NCBI GenBank assembly: GCA_964525485.1
Contig: CAZGHH010000004.1
Coordinates: 1-55,165, forward strand
DNA from: DAONBD01 sp964525485
GTDB lineage: Bacteria; Patescibacteriota; Gracilibacteria; UBA1369; LOWO2-01-FULL-3
Direction: 5' to 3'
Length of the DNA: 55,165 nucleotides
Position numbers and translations under genes: made by a program
The notes under the pieces: model-generated
Database searches by the model: none
What the model was told of the DNA's origin: nothing
What the model saw: only the letters and a program-made list of their open reading frames with translations
Shown: positions 17,255 through 25,806 of the stretch, piece by piece
Position numbering within the stretch: position 1 is the first letter of the stretch
Layout of the letters: every line of letters starts with the position of its first letter

Positions 17255-18232
17255 TTATTTTTTAGTGTTTTTTTCTGCATATTTTTTTTTGTAAATCTCA
17301 AGCTCTTTGATTTTCTCTTCACGGCCGGTTTCGCGGAGTTCTGCAAAAAGTGTGTCCCATGTGCCGATGTCGCTCCAGCCGAGATTACTGAGTATGATGC
17401 GAATTTCTTTTGGATCTATTTTCTCCATAATTGCATAGTCGATCGAGATTTTGTCGAGAGTAGGGTAGACTGCTTCAATTACGGACGTGACTTGTGGATC
17501 CGTGAACGGATTTGGATTTTTAACAGTGGTATTAGATGTTGATGCTGTAAACGCGGCGTCTATTTTCATTAATTTTTCGTATGAATCCGGCGCGTGTAAT
17601 GCGAATTTTTTCAGGAGTGTGGACGCTTTCCATACATAGATGCCTGTGTTCCAGGCGTAATCTCCGGATTCAACAAATTTCTTTGCTGTTTCCAGGTCGG
17701 GTTTTTCTGTGAAATTCTTTATTTCGTATATATCTGTGTCGTCGATTGTGTGCCATTTCGGTCCGAGATGGACGTATCCGAGGCCTGTGTTCGGACTGAG
17801 TGCCGGCACTTCCACTATATTTAATGTTGATTCGGAAGCGGCAATTTGTTCTGCTATACGCAGTGATTCTTCGAATTGTTGTTTGTTTTTTATTAAATGA
17901 TCCGAGTAGATAATTGCCATTACTTCGTCTTCTCCAAATCTGTTATTTATAATAGTTGCGGCGAATCCGATGCAGGAAGCTGTGTCGCGCAAAGCTGGTT
18001 CAATTATTATATTTTCTTTTGGTATGTTTGGAGCTTGTTTTTCTATGTAATGTAAAAAAGATTCATTAATCGCGATAAAAATGTCTTCAGGCTCAAGAAA
18101 TGAGACTCGATCAATAGTCTCTTGAAGGAGTGTTTTTTCACTAACAAGTGAATGAAATTGTTTTGGTTTTTCAGGAGTGGAGAGTGGCCAAAGCCTGGTT
18201 CCACCTCCTCCCGCGAGAATTACTGCTTTCAA
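17255..18232 (-). CDS. manC: Mannose-1-phosphate guanylyltransferase
   Basis: The enzyme makes GDP-mannose from mannose-1-phosphate and GTP for surface glycans. The N-terminus MKAVILAGGGGTRLWPLS holds the nucleotide-binding loop and is followed by PKQF, the family marker. Other conserved blocks are NTGIYVWKAS and a C-terminal SDIGTWD. The length (325 aa) corresponds to the monofunctional catalytic half. The start is a TTG at 18230-18232, because the family N-terminus begins exactly there and no in-frame ATG precedes it. TAACCTC lies six bases before it and there is no SD. Phosphomannomutase is not in the window. Confidence 0.92.
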   Translation of the reverse strand: MKAVILAGGGGTRLWPLSTPEKPKQFHSLVSEKTLLQETIDRVSFLEPEDIFIAINESFLHYIEKQAPNIPKENIIIEPALRDTASCIGFAATIINNRFGEDEVMAIIYSDHLIKNKQQFEESLRIAEQIAASESTLNIVEVPALSPNTGLGYVHLGPKWHTIDDTDIYEIKNFTEKPDLETAKKFVESGDYAWNTGIYVWKASTLLKKFALHAPDSYEKLMKIDAAFTASTSNTTVKNPNPFTDPQVTSVIEAVYPTLDKISIDYAIMEKIDPKEIRIILSNLGWSDIGTWDTLFAELRETGREEKIKELEIYKKKYAEKNTKK

Positions 18233-18332
18233 GTTTTGGAGGTTATTTTTTTAAAAGTCATTATCGTATTTTCGTTTGATATTCACTTGGCGGATTTTAG
18301 CATTAAAGGTTTTAAATTTTAAGGTTGAGGTG

Positions 18333-18361
18333 TTGCAAAAATGAATGAAAAATGCTATAAT
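18333..18361 (+). promoter_or_regulatory. Promoter of the paralogous surface-protein pair
   Basis: TTGCAA (18333-18338), a 17-base spacer and an extended -10 TGCTATAAT (TATAAT at 18356-18361) form a close sigma-70 match. Transcription would begin near 18368, leaving an AT-rich leader of about 37 bases before the ATG at 18405. Confidence 0.7.
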
Positions 18362-18404
18362 TGCGTATTGATTATTTTTAATCGAGAAAAATAAATATAA
18401 AAAT

Positions 18405-19943
18405 ATGGACCAATTGCAAAATTTAATAAGTCCTCAGTCTGAAAACAAAAAAGTTTCCGGTGGTTTTTTAAATCAGATAGGAAAAATAAAATTGGGAGCT
18501 TTGTCGTTTATTGCTTTGACAGTGTTGATTGGTAGCGGATATTTAATATTTTCAGCTTTCGGATTGAATTCGTCAGAACCGCCAGCTTTGATGTTGGAAA
18601 CTTCTACACTTGCGCAAGGTATGGCTAGAAGTTCGGTGAAACAAATTCCCGGGTTTGCAAAATTTACAAAAGAAGATGTAGAGGCTTATGAATGTAATCC
18701 TAAATTTGAAATTACTTTGGGGACTAGGGTTGCGCATCTTTTTGCGAAACAAAAGACTTCTTTGAAAGATATAGTTTCTGCTATACACCCCGTGGAAGGA
18801 TCTCAATATTTGATTGCGTTTTACGATCCGTCTCCTTTAAAAGACGGTTTGAAGCCTATTTATTATGTATATCCTACCGAAAAAGCGCCTTTTGTAAGTA
18901 ATAGATCTTTTAAAGTTCAAGGAATTACAGACGGAGAATTTGAAATTCCGGCTTACAGAGGCTTTCATATTCTTATCGACAATGCAGATACTCTTTTCTG
19001 TAAGGGATCTCTTTTTAAGACATCTTATGATGGAATTTGGTACACAAAAGATGGTAAAGAAATTTCATTTGAGGCTACTGCAAACATTTTGAAATCTATG
19101 AGAGTTTTGCCCAAAGGATGGGTGATGCTACCTGCCGGCAATAACACTGCTATCATTGGAGGTTTCCATGATTTGTTCGGGAAAGATGTTATAAAAGTTG
19201 CTTATTATATGGCTGATTCCGGCGATTTCAAGAAATTTGATTATGACAAAGACTGGAATAGTGCTACTGAGACGGGTACGAAGCTGAAATATAACGCAGT
19301 TTGGTTTTATTTAAAGAAAGATGTGAACGTCGCTCATATTATTGATGAAATTTTAGGAATGTTGGAAGAACAAAACGGTGGTTCTGTTCGTGAAGTTAAA
19401 GAAAATAAGGTGAAGGTAGTCGAAGAAATGGAGGAGGATTCAGAGGCTGAAACTGATTCTGAGGTTGACGTCGATTCTGATGTTGAGGGTTCAGGTGAAG
19501 ATGTGACCGAGGTGTCGGAAGATGAATCTGATGAGGGATTAGGTGGTAATTCTGAGGTAACCGGGTACGGGTATACCGGAAATGAAACATATTTAGGAAA
19601 TAGTATGGAGATGATAGTTGATGGGATTGATAATCGTTTGCAAAATTTTCAGGTTATAGGGGTTAATTCGTTTAATGATAATGAATTGGCGATTTGTTTT
19701 AATGTTGACTTACATCAGCCTGATATTTCTCCTTCTGATTTGTTTAGTATTGCCGAATATGAAGGCGGCGCTGTTTTGGATATTCTTGGGTGGGGAAGTG
19801 GTATTTGCTTGGATTGTGATCATTATTTAAGTGTAGTTATTGATCCGTCTCAGATTATTGATGGAAAGAAGTATTTATTGACTATAAAAGAGTTGAATAA
19901 TTATTCCTTTGTGTTCGAGATTTTAAATAAAAATAAAATTTAA
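18405..19943 (+). CDS. Membrane-anchored surface protein, paralogue A, with C-terminal Ig-like domain
   Basis: I do not recognise a named family for the main domain of this 512-aa protein. A short cytosolic N-terminus precedes one TM helix (about residues 31-53), so most of the protein is outside. The main domain (about 60-325) is shared with the next gene. Parallel blocks are EAYECNPKFEITLG, GSQYLIAFYDPS, PAYRGFHILIDNADTLFCKG and PKGWVMLPAGNN. The two conserved Cys suggest a disulfide. An acidic Glu/Asp/Ser linker (about 340-395) follows. The last ~110 residues look like a bacterial Ig-like SbsA-type fold (VIGVNSFNDNELAICFNVDL). The gene follows a good promoter and lacks an SD. Function is unknown; adhesion or envelope structure is inference. 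Confidence 0.85.
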   Translation: MDQLQNLISPQSENKKVSGGFLNQIGKIKLGALSFIALTVLIGSGYLIFSAFGLNSSEPPALMLETSTLAQGMARSSVKQIPGFAKFTKEDVEAYECNPKFEITLGTRVAHLFAKQKTSLKDIVSAIHPVEGSQYLIAFYDPSPLKDGLKPIYYVYPTEKAPFVSNRSFKVQGITDGEFEIPAYRGFHILIDNADTLFCKGSLFKTSYDGIWYTKDGKEISFEATANILKSMRVLPKGWVMLPAGNNTAIIGGFHDLFGKDVIKVAYYMADSGDFKKFDYDKDWNSATETGTKLKYNAVWFYLKKDVNVAHIIDEILGMLEEQNGGSVREVKENKVKVVEEMEEDSEAETDSEVDVDSDVEGSGEDVTEVSEDESDEGLGGNSEVTGYGYTGNETYLGNSMEMIVDGIDNRLQNFQVIGVNSFNDNELAICFNVDLHQPDISPSDLFSIAEYEGGAVLDILGWGSGICLDCDHYLSVVIDPSQIIDGKKYLLTIKELNNYSFVFEILNKNKI

Positions 19944-19970
19944 AATAAAAATAAATAACCAAAATTCAGT

Positions 19971-21836
19971 ATGAATCAGTTACCAAATCTTGGGACAGGC
20001 AAAAAGCCAAGTAAAAAATTATTTGCTATTTTAGCCACAGCATTTCTGGCTGTACTTGGAGTCGTGGGGTACATCTCTTTGGCTGGAGATACAAATGACG
20101 CACCTCCTTATCTTGAAATGGATACATCTTCATTGATGCAGGGAAAGCTTAGCAAACTTAAAGGGTTTGCAGAATTAAAAACTTCCGATAAATATTCTTG
20201 TGTGGAAGGGAAAGAGGTTATATTGGCAAAAGGGATAAATTATATTTTTTCAACTCAACCTATGACTTTTGTGGATATCGCTAACTCGTTGAAATTTGAC
20301 AAGAAAGATGGACAGTATTTGATCGCTTTCTTCAGTCCTGGTGATGATAGAGCGGGAAAAGGATTTGATAAAGAAGGTTGGTATTTTTACCCAACATCTC
20401 ATGCTCCATATAAAACTATGAATGATAAGGGTGTAGGTTATAGTCGTTTTGATATAGAAAATGGAGATGGTATAGAATACGTGGTTCCGCCATATAGAGG
20501 GTTTGTCATTACTGTTAATAATTCAGAGACGAAAATCTGTGGTGATAGTTTGAAATTGGCTACCGACAAAGAAGTTTTTGCGAAATTAGCAGATGGAGAT
20601 GTTTTCATGAAGCTTCTATATGAAGATATGAAGTATTGGCCGAAGGGGTGGATTATGATGCCTTTTGGAATAGACGTTGCGGCTGCTTTAAAAGATGGTA
20701 ACTACGATTCAGCTCTTGGATTTGATTTTTCGCATGTCTTTATGCAGACCGATAGGGCTACTTTTGAAAAAGAATTTACCGCTGAAGATAAAAATGATTA
20801 TTTGATGTTCTGGGTGAAGATGAATAAGGCTTTTGATTGGGAGAAATTCTGGAATGATCTGAAGGAGGTAGAGGATGCAGAGGAGGAAGAGGATATTGAT
20901 GATCCTACAGACGGATACGGTGATAATGATAATGGGGATGAAGATGAAGATGAAAGCGGATATGGTTATAATGAGGGGGACGAACTATCTACAGATACTG
21001 ACGGGGATGGGGTAGTGGATGACTCTGACAACTGTTCTACTGTTGCTAATTCTGATCAAGCCGACTCTGACAATGATGGTATTGGTGATGTCTGTGAGGA
21101 AGAAGAAGAAGAAGAAGATGTTGTTTTAAAAATAAGCGGTATTTCTTATGAAAATGGGGTTGTTAAGATAGTTTTTAATGAGGATCTGATTGGTCTTAAA
21201 GTTGATGTAGCGAGTATTAGTTTGGATTATTACATTGTTGATGAAGCAGGAGGGGATGATGTGTATGAATCAACAAATATTTTGGATGATTTCGAGTTAA
21301 ATGTAACAGATTCTATTGTTACGATTCTTGACTCTTATAAATTAAAAGTAGGGGGTAATTATATTGTAAGTATTCCTGATGAGTTTTGTGCTTCTACGAA
21401 TTGTATATTTGAAGATTCTGGTAGTGTTTTTACTATGCCAAATGTACTTGTGGAGGGTGCTGTATATGATTCTTCTAAGAATCAAATAAAAATTAGTCTT
21501 GATAGAATTGTATATGCTTCAGCAGGCATGGGTATTAAAGTCTATAAATCTGAAGAAATCAATGAAGAAAATTTAGTTGATCTTGGTACGCCGCTGTCTT
21601 TATCTTTAGAAGGTGGTACTGATGTTTATTCTGGTAATATTGTTGTGGTTGATATTTCAACGAATCTTGTTCCAGGAGATTATATTGTTGAAATAGATGG
21701 ACTAACCGATATTACTGGACAGAAAGATGTGATAGACCCCTCTCATAAATCTACACAATTTGTGGTTCCTATAATAAAAACGGTTCCTACTGATCCGTTT
21801 GATTCTGATCCTCAGTTACCTCCTACCCGTAGGTAG
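19971..21836 (+). CDS. Membrane-anchored surface protein, paralogue B, with TSP type-3 repeat and Ig-like domains
   Basis: This 621-aa protein has the same layout as the gene 27 bases upstream. A TM helix (about residues 16-38) is followed by the shared domain (about 45-290), with blocks DKYSCVEGKEVILAKG, GQYLIAFFSPGDD, PPYRGFVITVNNSETKICG and PKGWIMMPFG. An acidic linker (about 300-340) comes next. Residues about 340-375 form a calcium-binding thrombospondin type-3 repeat (DTDGDGVVDDSDNC, DSDNDGIGDVC). A long Ig-like SbsA-type region (about 380-610) follows. The two genes are clearly a tandem duplication that diverged by gain of the TSP3 and extra Ig parts in B. No SD. The role is unknown; surface attachment or calcium-stabilised structure is plausible. 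Confidence 0.85.
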   Translation: MNQLPNLGTGKKPSKKLFAILATAFLAVLGVVGYISLAGDTNDAPPYLEMDTSSLMQGKLSKLKGFAELKTSDKYSCVEGKEVILAKGINYIFSTQPMTFVDIANSLKFDKKDGQYLIAFFSPGDDRAGKGFDKEGWYFYPTSHAPYKTMNDKGVGYSRFDIENGDGIEYVVPPYRGFVITVNNSETKICGDSLKLATDKEVFAKLADGDVFMKLLYEDMKYWPKGWIMMPFGIDVAAALKDGNYDSALGFDFSHVFMQTDRATFEKEFTAEDKNDYLMFWVKMNKAFDWEKFWNDLKEVEDAEEEEDIDDPTDGYGDNDNGDEDEDESGYGYNEGDELSTDTDGDGVVDDSDNCSTVANSDQADSDNDGIGDVCEEEEEEEDVVLKISGISYENGVVKIVFNEDLIGLKVDVASISLDYYIVDEAGGDDVYESTNILDDFELNVTDSIVTILDSYKLKVGGNYIVSIPDEFCASTNCIFEDSGSVFTMPNVLVEGAVYDSSKNQIKISLDRIVYASAGMGIKVYKSEEINEENLVDLGTPLSLSLEGGTDVYSGNIVVVDISTNLVPGDYIVEIDGLTDITGQKDVIDPSHKSTQFVVPIIKTVPTDPFDSDPQLPPTRR

Positions 21837-21849
21837 TTGGTATTAATCT

Positions 21850-22230
21850 CTACCTCCTCCTCATCGCAAATTGATATCCGCCGATTAATAGCAGGCCTAG
21901 AATGATTAAATAGATCATTTCCGGGCCTGTTTCAGATATTTCTCTGTCTGAATCCGATACCTCATCGGCTATGGGAGCCGGAGCTGTGGTAGCCGGAGGA
22001 GTGGTCGTCGTTGGAGTAGTTGTTTGTTTGATGTAATAACCTGAGGAGCTGGAGGATCCGGATGAACTTGATGAAGAATCTGATTCCAATTCCAAAGATG
22101 GTGGAATATCATCGGCTTCTTCTATTGAAAATGCATCTGGGATACTTGGTGGAGCATCTTCAGCGAAAGCGGCTAATGAAAAGATGTTTGCTAAGACTAC
22201 AATCGATAAAAGCGTGAGGAATTTTTTCAT
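21850..22230 (-). CDS. Small secreted cell-wall-type protein with sortase-like C-terminal anchor
   Basis: This 126-aa protein has a clear signal peptide (KKFLTLLSIVVLANIFSLAAFA). It continues with a Ser-rich run and a Thr/Pro-rich linker (about residues 50-88), and ends in ETGPE, a hydrophobic helix and RRR. That order, short motif then TM helix then basic tail, is the layout of sortase-processed or tail-anchored surface proteins, although ETGPE is not LPxTG. It is convergent with the surface-protein pair, 13 bases away. No sortase gene is in the window. Function is unknown, and the mature region is mostly linker. Confidence 0.75.
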   Translation of the reverse strand: MKKFLTLLSIVVLANIFSLAAFAEDAPPSIPDAFSIEEADDIPPSLELESDSSSSSSGSSSSSGYYIKQTTTPTTTTPPATTAPAPIADEVSDSDREISETGPEMIYLIILGLLLIGGYQFAMRRR

Positions 22231-22272
22231 AGGAATTTTATGTTTAATAATTTGAGGGATTTCTCTGTGATT

Positions 22273-23019
22273 TTATTTTGTTTTGCCTTGTTTTGCAACT
22301 TTTTCTGTGGCTGATTTGATTTTCGCAGTATCGCCTACGTAGTAGCGACGGATCGGATTCAGTTTTTTATCAAATTCATAAATCAACGGAATTCCTGTAG
22401 GAATATTCATTTCAGCTATGTCTTTGTCCGAAATGTTATCTATATGTTTTATTAACGCTCTCAAACTGTTGCCGTGTGCAACTATCAATATTTTTTTATC
22501 TTTTTTTAACAATGGGACTATTTCCTTTTTCCAGTATGGGACCACTCTTTTTACTGTGTCTTTCAGACATTCTGTTAATGGTAATTCTTTTGCTTTTAAT
22601 TCTTTGTATCTAGGGTCTTTTCCCGGATATCTTTTGTCAGTTTTTTTCAATGGTGGTGGGGGAGTTGCGTAGCCTCGTCTCCATTTCGAGAATTGTTCTT
22701 CTCCGTATTTTTTTAAAGTTTCCGCTTTATTTAATCCTTGCAACGCTCCGTAGTGGCGCTCATTTAATTTCCAAGAATTCACTACCGGGATCCACATCAA
22801 ATCCATTTTTTCCAGCGCGAGCCAGAGAGTTTTCACAGCTCTTTTCAAAACCGAAGTATATGCAATATCGAATTTAAATCCTTTTTTCTTCAAGATTTCT
22901 CCAGATTCCATCGCTTCTTTGACTCCTCTATCCGACAGATCCACATCCGTCCATCCTGTGAATTTATTTTCTTTATTCCACAGACTTTCGCCATGACGTA
23001 GTAGTACGAGTTTTATCAT
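22273..23019 (-). CDS. gpmA: 2,3-bisphosphoglycerate-dependent phosphoglycerate mutase
   Basis: The glycolytic enzyme interconverts 3- and 2-phosphoglycerate through a phospho-histidine. The catalytic motif LRHGESLWN places the His at residue 9, followed by KFTGWTDVDLSDRG. The second active-site His lies in VAHGNSLRALIKH. The length (248 aa) and the ERHYGALQGLNK block are typical of the cofactor-dependent GpmA class. It sits 15 bases downstream of the prepilin peptidase gene on the same strand. No SD. Pgi and pyruvate kinase are encoded elsewhere in this window. Confidence 0.95.
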   Translation of the reverse strand: MIKLVLLRHGESLWNKENKFTGWTDVDLSDRGVKEAMESGEILKKKGFKFDIAYTSVLKRAVKTLWLALEKMDLMWIPVVNSWKLNERHYGALQGLNKAETLKKYGEEQFSKWRRGYATPPPPLKKTDKRYPGKDPRYKELKAKELPLTECLKDTVKRVVPYWKKEIVPLLKKDKKILIVAHGNSLRALIKHIDNISDKDIAEMNIPTGIPLIYEFDKKLNPIRRYYVGDTAKIKSATEKVAKQGKTK

Positions 23020-23034
23020 AGGAATTTTGTTATT

Positions 23035-23835
23035 TTAATATATTAACTGTAGGTAATTGGTGATTATAGTGTCTCCGAAAAACATCGCGATCATCAGCCC
23101 AATTATCAAAAACGGGCCGAATGGAATTGCCGTTTTGCGATTGGCTTTTTTTGTGGCGATTAACATCAAACTCAAAATTGCTCCTATTACATAGCTTAAT
23201 ATCAGTGCAAGCACCATATTTTTAATATCCAACATCACTCCCATCAAAGCTCCCAGTCTCAAGTCTCCTCCGCCCAGCCATGCGCCTCGTGATATTACGA
23301 TTTGCCCTCCGAAGAACACAGCTATGATTATGAAATTGATTCCGATCTGACTCAAAGTCGGCTCTCCGCTGATGATCGCAAAAATAAATGCGACTACTAT
23401 TGCAGGAAGAGAAAATCTATCCGGAATTTCTTTGTACAAAAGGTCGTAGAAAAATATCAATGCGATAAATGTGAATATGACCGTTAGGAATATAAATGAT
23501 TCGAGTTTTGAATAATCAAATGTGAAATTTGAGCTGATGAATGTGTAGGACGTGTAGGCTAATGTGAAAAGTCCGGCTGTCAGAACTTCGAGGCCCAAGT
23601 AGTGGGCGCTGATGCGTTTTCCGCACAAGCCGCATTTTCCTCTTAATGCGAGATAACTGAAAATTGGAAATAGGTGGTACCATTTCAGATTTTTTTTACA
23701 ATGTGGACAAATGGATCGACCAAACCAGATTCCTTTTTGTTTTTTTCTGGTGCGAGCGATCACCACGCTGAGAAAGCTTCCTGTCATTGCGCCGAGTAGC
23801 GCTATGAGAAGGCCTACTGTGTGTTGGATGTTCAT
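23035..23835 (-). CDS. pilD: Prepilin leader peptidase / N-methyltransferase (PilD/ComC type)
   Basis: This integral membrane aspartate protease cleaves and methylates type IV pilin-like precursors. The N-terminal methylase part has the zinc-binding CPHC and CGLC pairs (about residues 43-77), with a FPIFSYLALRGKC block between. The catalytic aspartates lie in YDLLYKEIPDR and in GGGDLRLGALMG. About eight TM segments are visible over 266 aa. It implies that this organism makes pili or competence pseudopili, although no pilin gene is in the window. It lies 20 bases downstream of the TPR gene. Confidence 0.93.
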   Translation of the reverse strand: MNIQHTVGLLIALLGAMTGSFLSVVIARTRKKQKGIWFGRSICPHCKKNLKWYHLFPIFSYLALRGKCGLCGKRISAHYLGLEVLTAGLFTLAYTSYTFISSNFTFDYSKLESFIFLTVIFTFIALIFFYDLLYKEIPDRFSLPAIVVAFIFAIISGEPTLSQIGINFIIIAVFFGGQIVISRGAWLGGGDLRLGALMGVMLDIKNMVLALILSYVIGAILSLMLIATKKANRKTAIPFGPFLIIGLMIAMFFGDTIITNYLQLIY

Positions 23836-23855
23836 AGGGGGTGGGTTCGGGTTTG

Positions 23856-25319
23856 TTATGGTGAATACGTCGACGTGATGTCGGCTTTCATAATGTTATT
23901 AAATCTGATTGCCGCTGTATCCGCTATTGAATTTCCATTTCCAAGACCATATGCTTTTTTATAATATTCTTTTGCTGTTGCTGTCATTTCCATTTTTTCA
24001 TACATCCAGCCCAGATTTAGATACGCACTGTCGAGTTTAGGATTGAGTTTCAGAGCTTTTACCAGGTCGTCTTTGGCTTTCTCGTAGTCTCCATATGCGA
24101 CATAAGCCCACCCTCTCAAATTATAACTTACTGATTCTTCCGGCTCTGCTTTTAACAAAGTTTCCGCAAATGCGAGTGCTTTTACGGGTTTGTTTAGCTT
24201 GTCTATGCAAATCCAAATTGCTTTTGTGTATATGTTTTTGTCTACGATCCCTTCTTTTTTTAAATTTTCAAAAGACACCAGGGCTTTTTCATATTCCTCT
24301 TGGATTATGTATATGTCTGCGAGTTTTTGTTCGATTAATGACTTCGGTTCAAATCCGGCTTTTGATGCTTTTTTTAAGTAATCCACGGCATCTTCATATT
24401 TGTCATCTACCGCATAAGCAAGTCCCAAAAAGAATAATGTTTGAGGTTTGTTTGGATCCAATGTCTCAGCTTGTTTGAATGCGCTTATCGCATCTTCAAT
24501 TTTCCCTGTTTGTAAATACGAGTATCCGAGCATTACCCACGCATCTCGGTAGTTGTTTTTGATTTTTATTACATCATATAGCAGGGGAATAGAAGCCCCG
24601 AATTCTCCGCTGTCTATAAATGCTTTTGCTATTAATGCTTCTATGAATTCTGGTTTTCCTTCCTTGTATTTTTCAAATTCCTTTACCGCCGTTACGTACA
24701 AACCTACTCTGTCTTTGATTTCTTTTGAAACGTTTTCATCAGCTGCTAAGGTGTTCAGATCCTTCTTTGCCTCATCATATTTTTTATAAAGAAGTTTTAT
24801 TATAGCTTTGTAATATTTAATTTCTTCATTGTTTGCATTTGCTGTATTTTCGGCTGTTAATGCGTTGAAATATGCGTTTGCCTCTTCTATTTCGCGATTG
24901 TTTAGATAAGTTTTCCCGATCAAAATATCGAGTTCAGTCGAACTTTTTATTTCTTTTGCTTGTTGAAAATACAGCCTGGCTTCGGCCGGTAAATTATTTT
25001 CGTAGTAAGCCAGTCCGAGCTTGTGAAGAATCTCTACTGAGTCCGGATTTGCGACGAGGGCTTGTTTGTAAGTGGTAATTGCCTCCTGATAGTATCCGTT
25101 TTCTTTGTATTTATCTCCGTCACGGATCAGGCTCGAATACGTTTTATTGGCATTTGCCAATTCTTTTTCCGCTTCTTTTTGTAGATCGGTTTGGTTTGAT
25201 GTTGGGACTTTTTTCGTTGTGAATGTTTCTTGTGAAGGGGCTGGTTTCAGATTGTCATACAATAGAAATCCAAGTCCTGTCAGAATTACTATCCAAAGTA
25301 TTGTTGTTAATTTTTTCAT
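23856..25319 (-). CDS. Membrane-anchored TPR-repeat protein
   Basis: This 487-aa protein has an N-terminal TM helix (about residues 6-22) and then tetratricopeptide repeats from about 50 to the end. Clear examples are GYYQEAITTYKQALVANPDS, AWVMLGYSYLQTGKIEDAIS, PQTLFFLGLAYAVDDKYEDA and AYLNLGWMYEKMEMTATAKE. TPR arrays are protein-protein scaffolds. The position upstream of the prepilin peptidase suggests a link to pilus or envelope assembly, but this is only context. The gene starts four bases after the ruvC stop, so it is part of the ruvC operon. It has no SD. Confidence 0.88.
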   Translation of the reverse strand: MKKLTTILWIVILTGLGFLLYDNLKPAPSQETFTTKKVPTSNQTDLQKEAEKELANANKTYSSLIRDGDKYKENGYYQEAITTYKQALVANPDSVEILHKLGLAYYENNLPAEARLYFQQAKEIKSSTELDILIGKTYLNNREIEEANAYFNALTAENTANANNEEIKYYKAIIKLLYKKYDEAKKDLNTLAADENVSKEIKDRVGLYVTAVKEFEKYKEGKPEFIEALIAKAFIDSGEFGASIPLLYDVIKIKNNYRDAWVMLGYSYLQTGKIEDAISAFKQAETLDPNKPQTLFFLGLAYAVDDKYEDAVDYLKKASKAGFEPKSLIEQKLADIYIIQEEYEKALVSFENLKKEGIVDKNIYTKAIWICIDKLNKPVKALAFAETLLKAEPEESVSYNLRGWAYVAYGDYEKAKDDLVKALKLNPKLDSAYLNLGWMYEKMEMTATAKEYYKKAYGLGNGNSIADTAAIRFNNIMKADITSTYSP

Positions 25320-25322
25320 AAT

Positions 25323-25802
25323 TTATTTTTGGATAATGTTTTTTCCTGCGCAACATATTGCTACAGCTATCGCGTCCGCGACGTCATCCGGCTTTGGTGT
25401 TTTTTGCAGATTCATCAGAAGTGTTACCATTTTTTGTACCGCTTTTTTATCCGCTTTACCGTTCCCGCACACAGATGATTTTATCTCTGATGGACCAAAT
25501 TCGTCTATTGATAGATTTCTTGCGGCCAATCTTTGGGTTATGACCCCGCGTGCTTCCGCGACGCTTATCGCTGTTTTTATATTTTTATTAAAGAAAATTT
25601 TTTCTATGGCCGCTTTGTTTGGATTCCATTTTTCTAGTAGTTGATCCAGATCTTCAGCTATTTGATTTAATCTGTATGCGTTTTGTGTTTTCGGCGGTGT
25701 GCTGATATATCCGAAGTCGAGTAATGTTCTTTTTTTATTTTTAACATCCAGTATCGCAAAGCCTGTGATTGCAGTCCCTGGATCTATTCCTATTATTCGC
25801 AT
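25323..25802 (-). CDS. ruvC: Holliday junction resolvase RuvC
   Basis: RuvC cuts four-way DNA junctions made by recombination, in complex with RuvAB. The 159-aa protein has the family start MRIIGIDPGTAITGFAI with catalytic D7. The second acidic residue is E67 (AAIEKIFF), and the C-terminal pair lies in PDDVADAIAVAIC (D140 and D143). Length is typical. The start lies five bases after the pyruvate kinase stop, so it is probably co-transcribed with pyk. RuvA is encoded about 6 kb away; RuvB is not in the window. Confidence 0.96.
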   Translation of the reverse strand: MRIIGIDPGTAITGFAILDVKNKKRTLLDFGYISTPPKTQNAYRLNQIAEDLDQLLEKWNPNKAAIEKIFFNKNIKTAISVAEARGVITQRLAARNLSIDEFGPSEIKSSVCGNGKADKKAVQKMVTLLMNLQKTPKPDDVADAIAVAICCAGKNIIQK

Positions 25803-25806
25803 TTAA

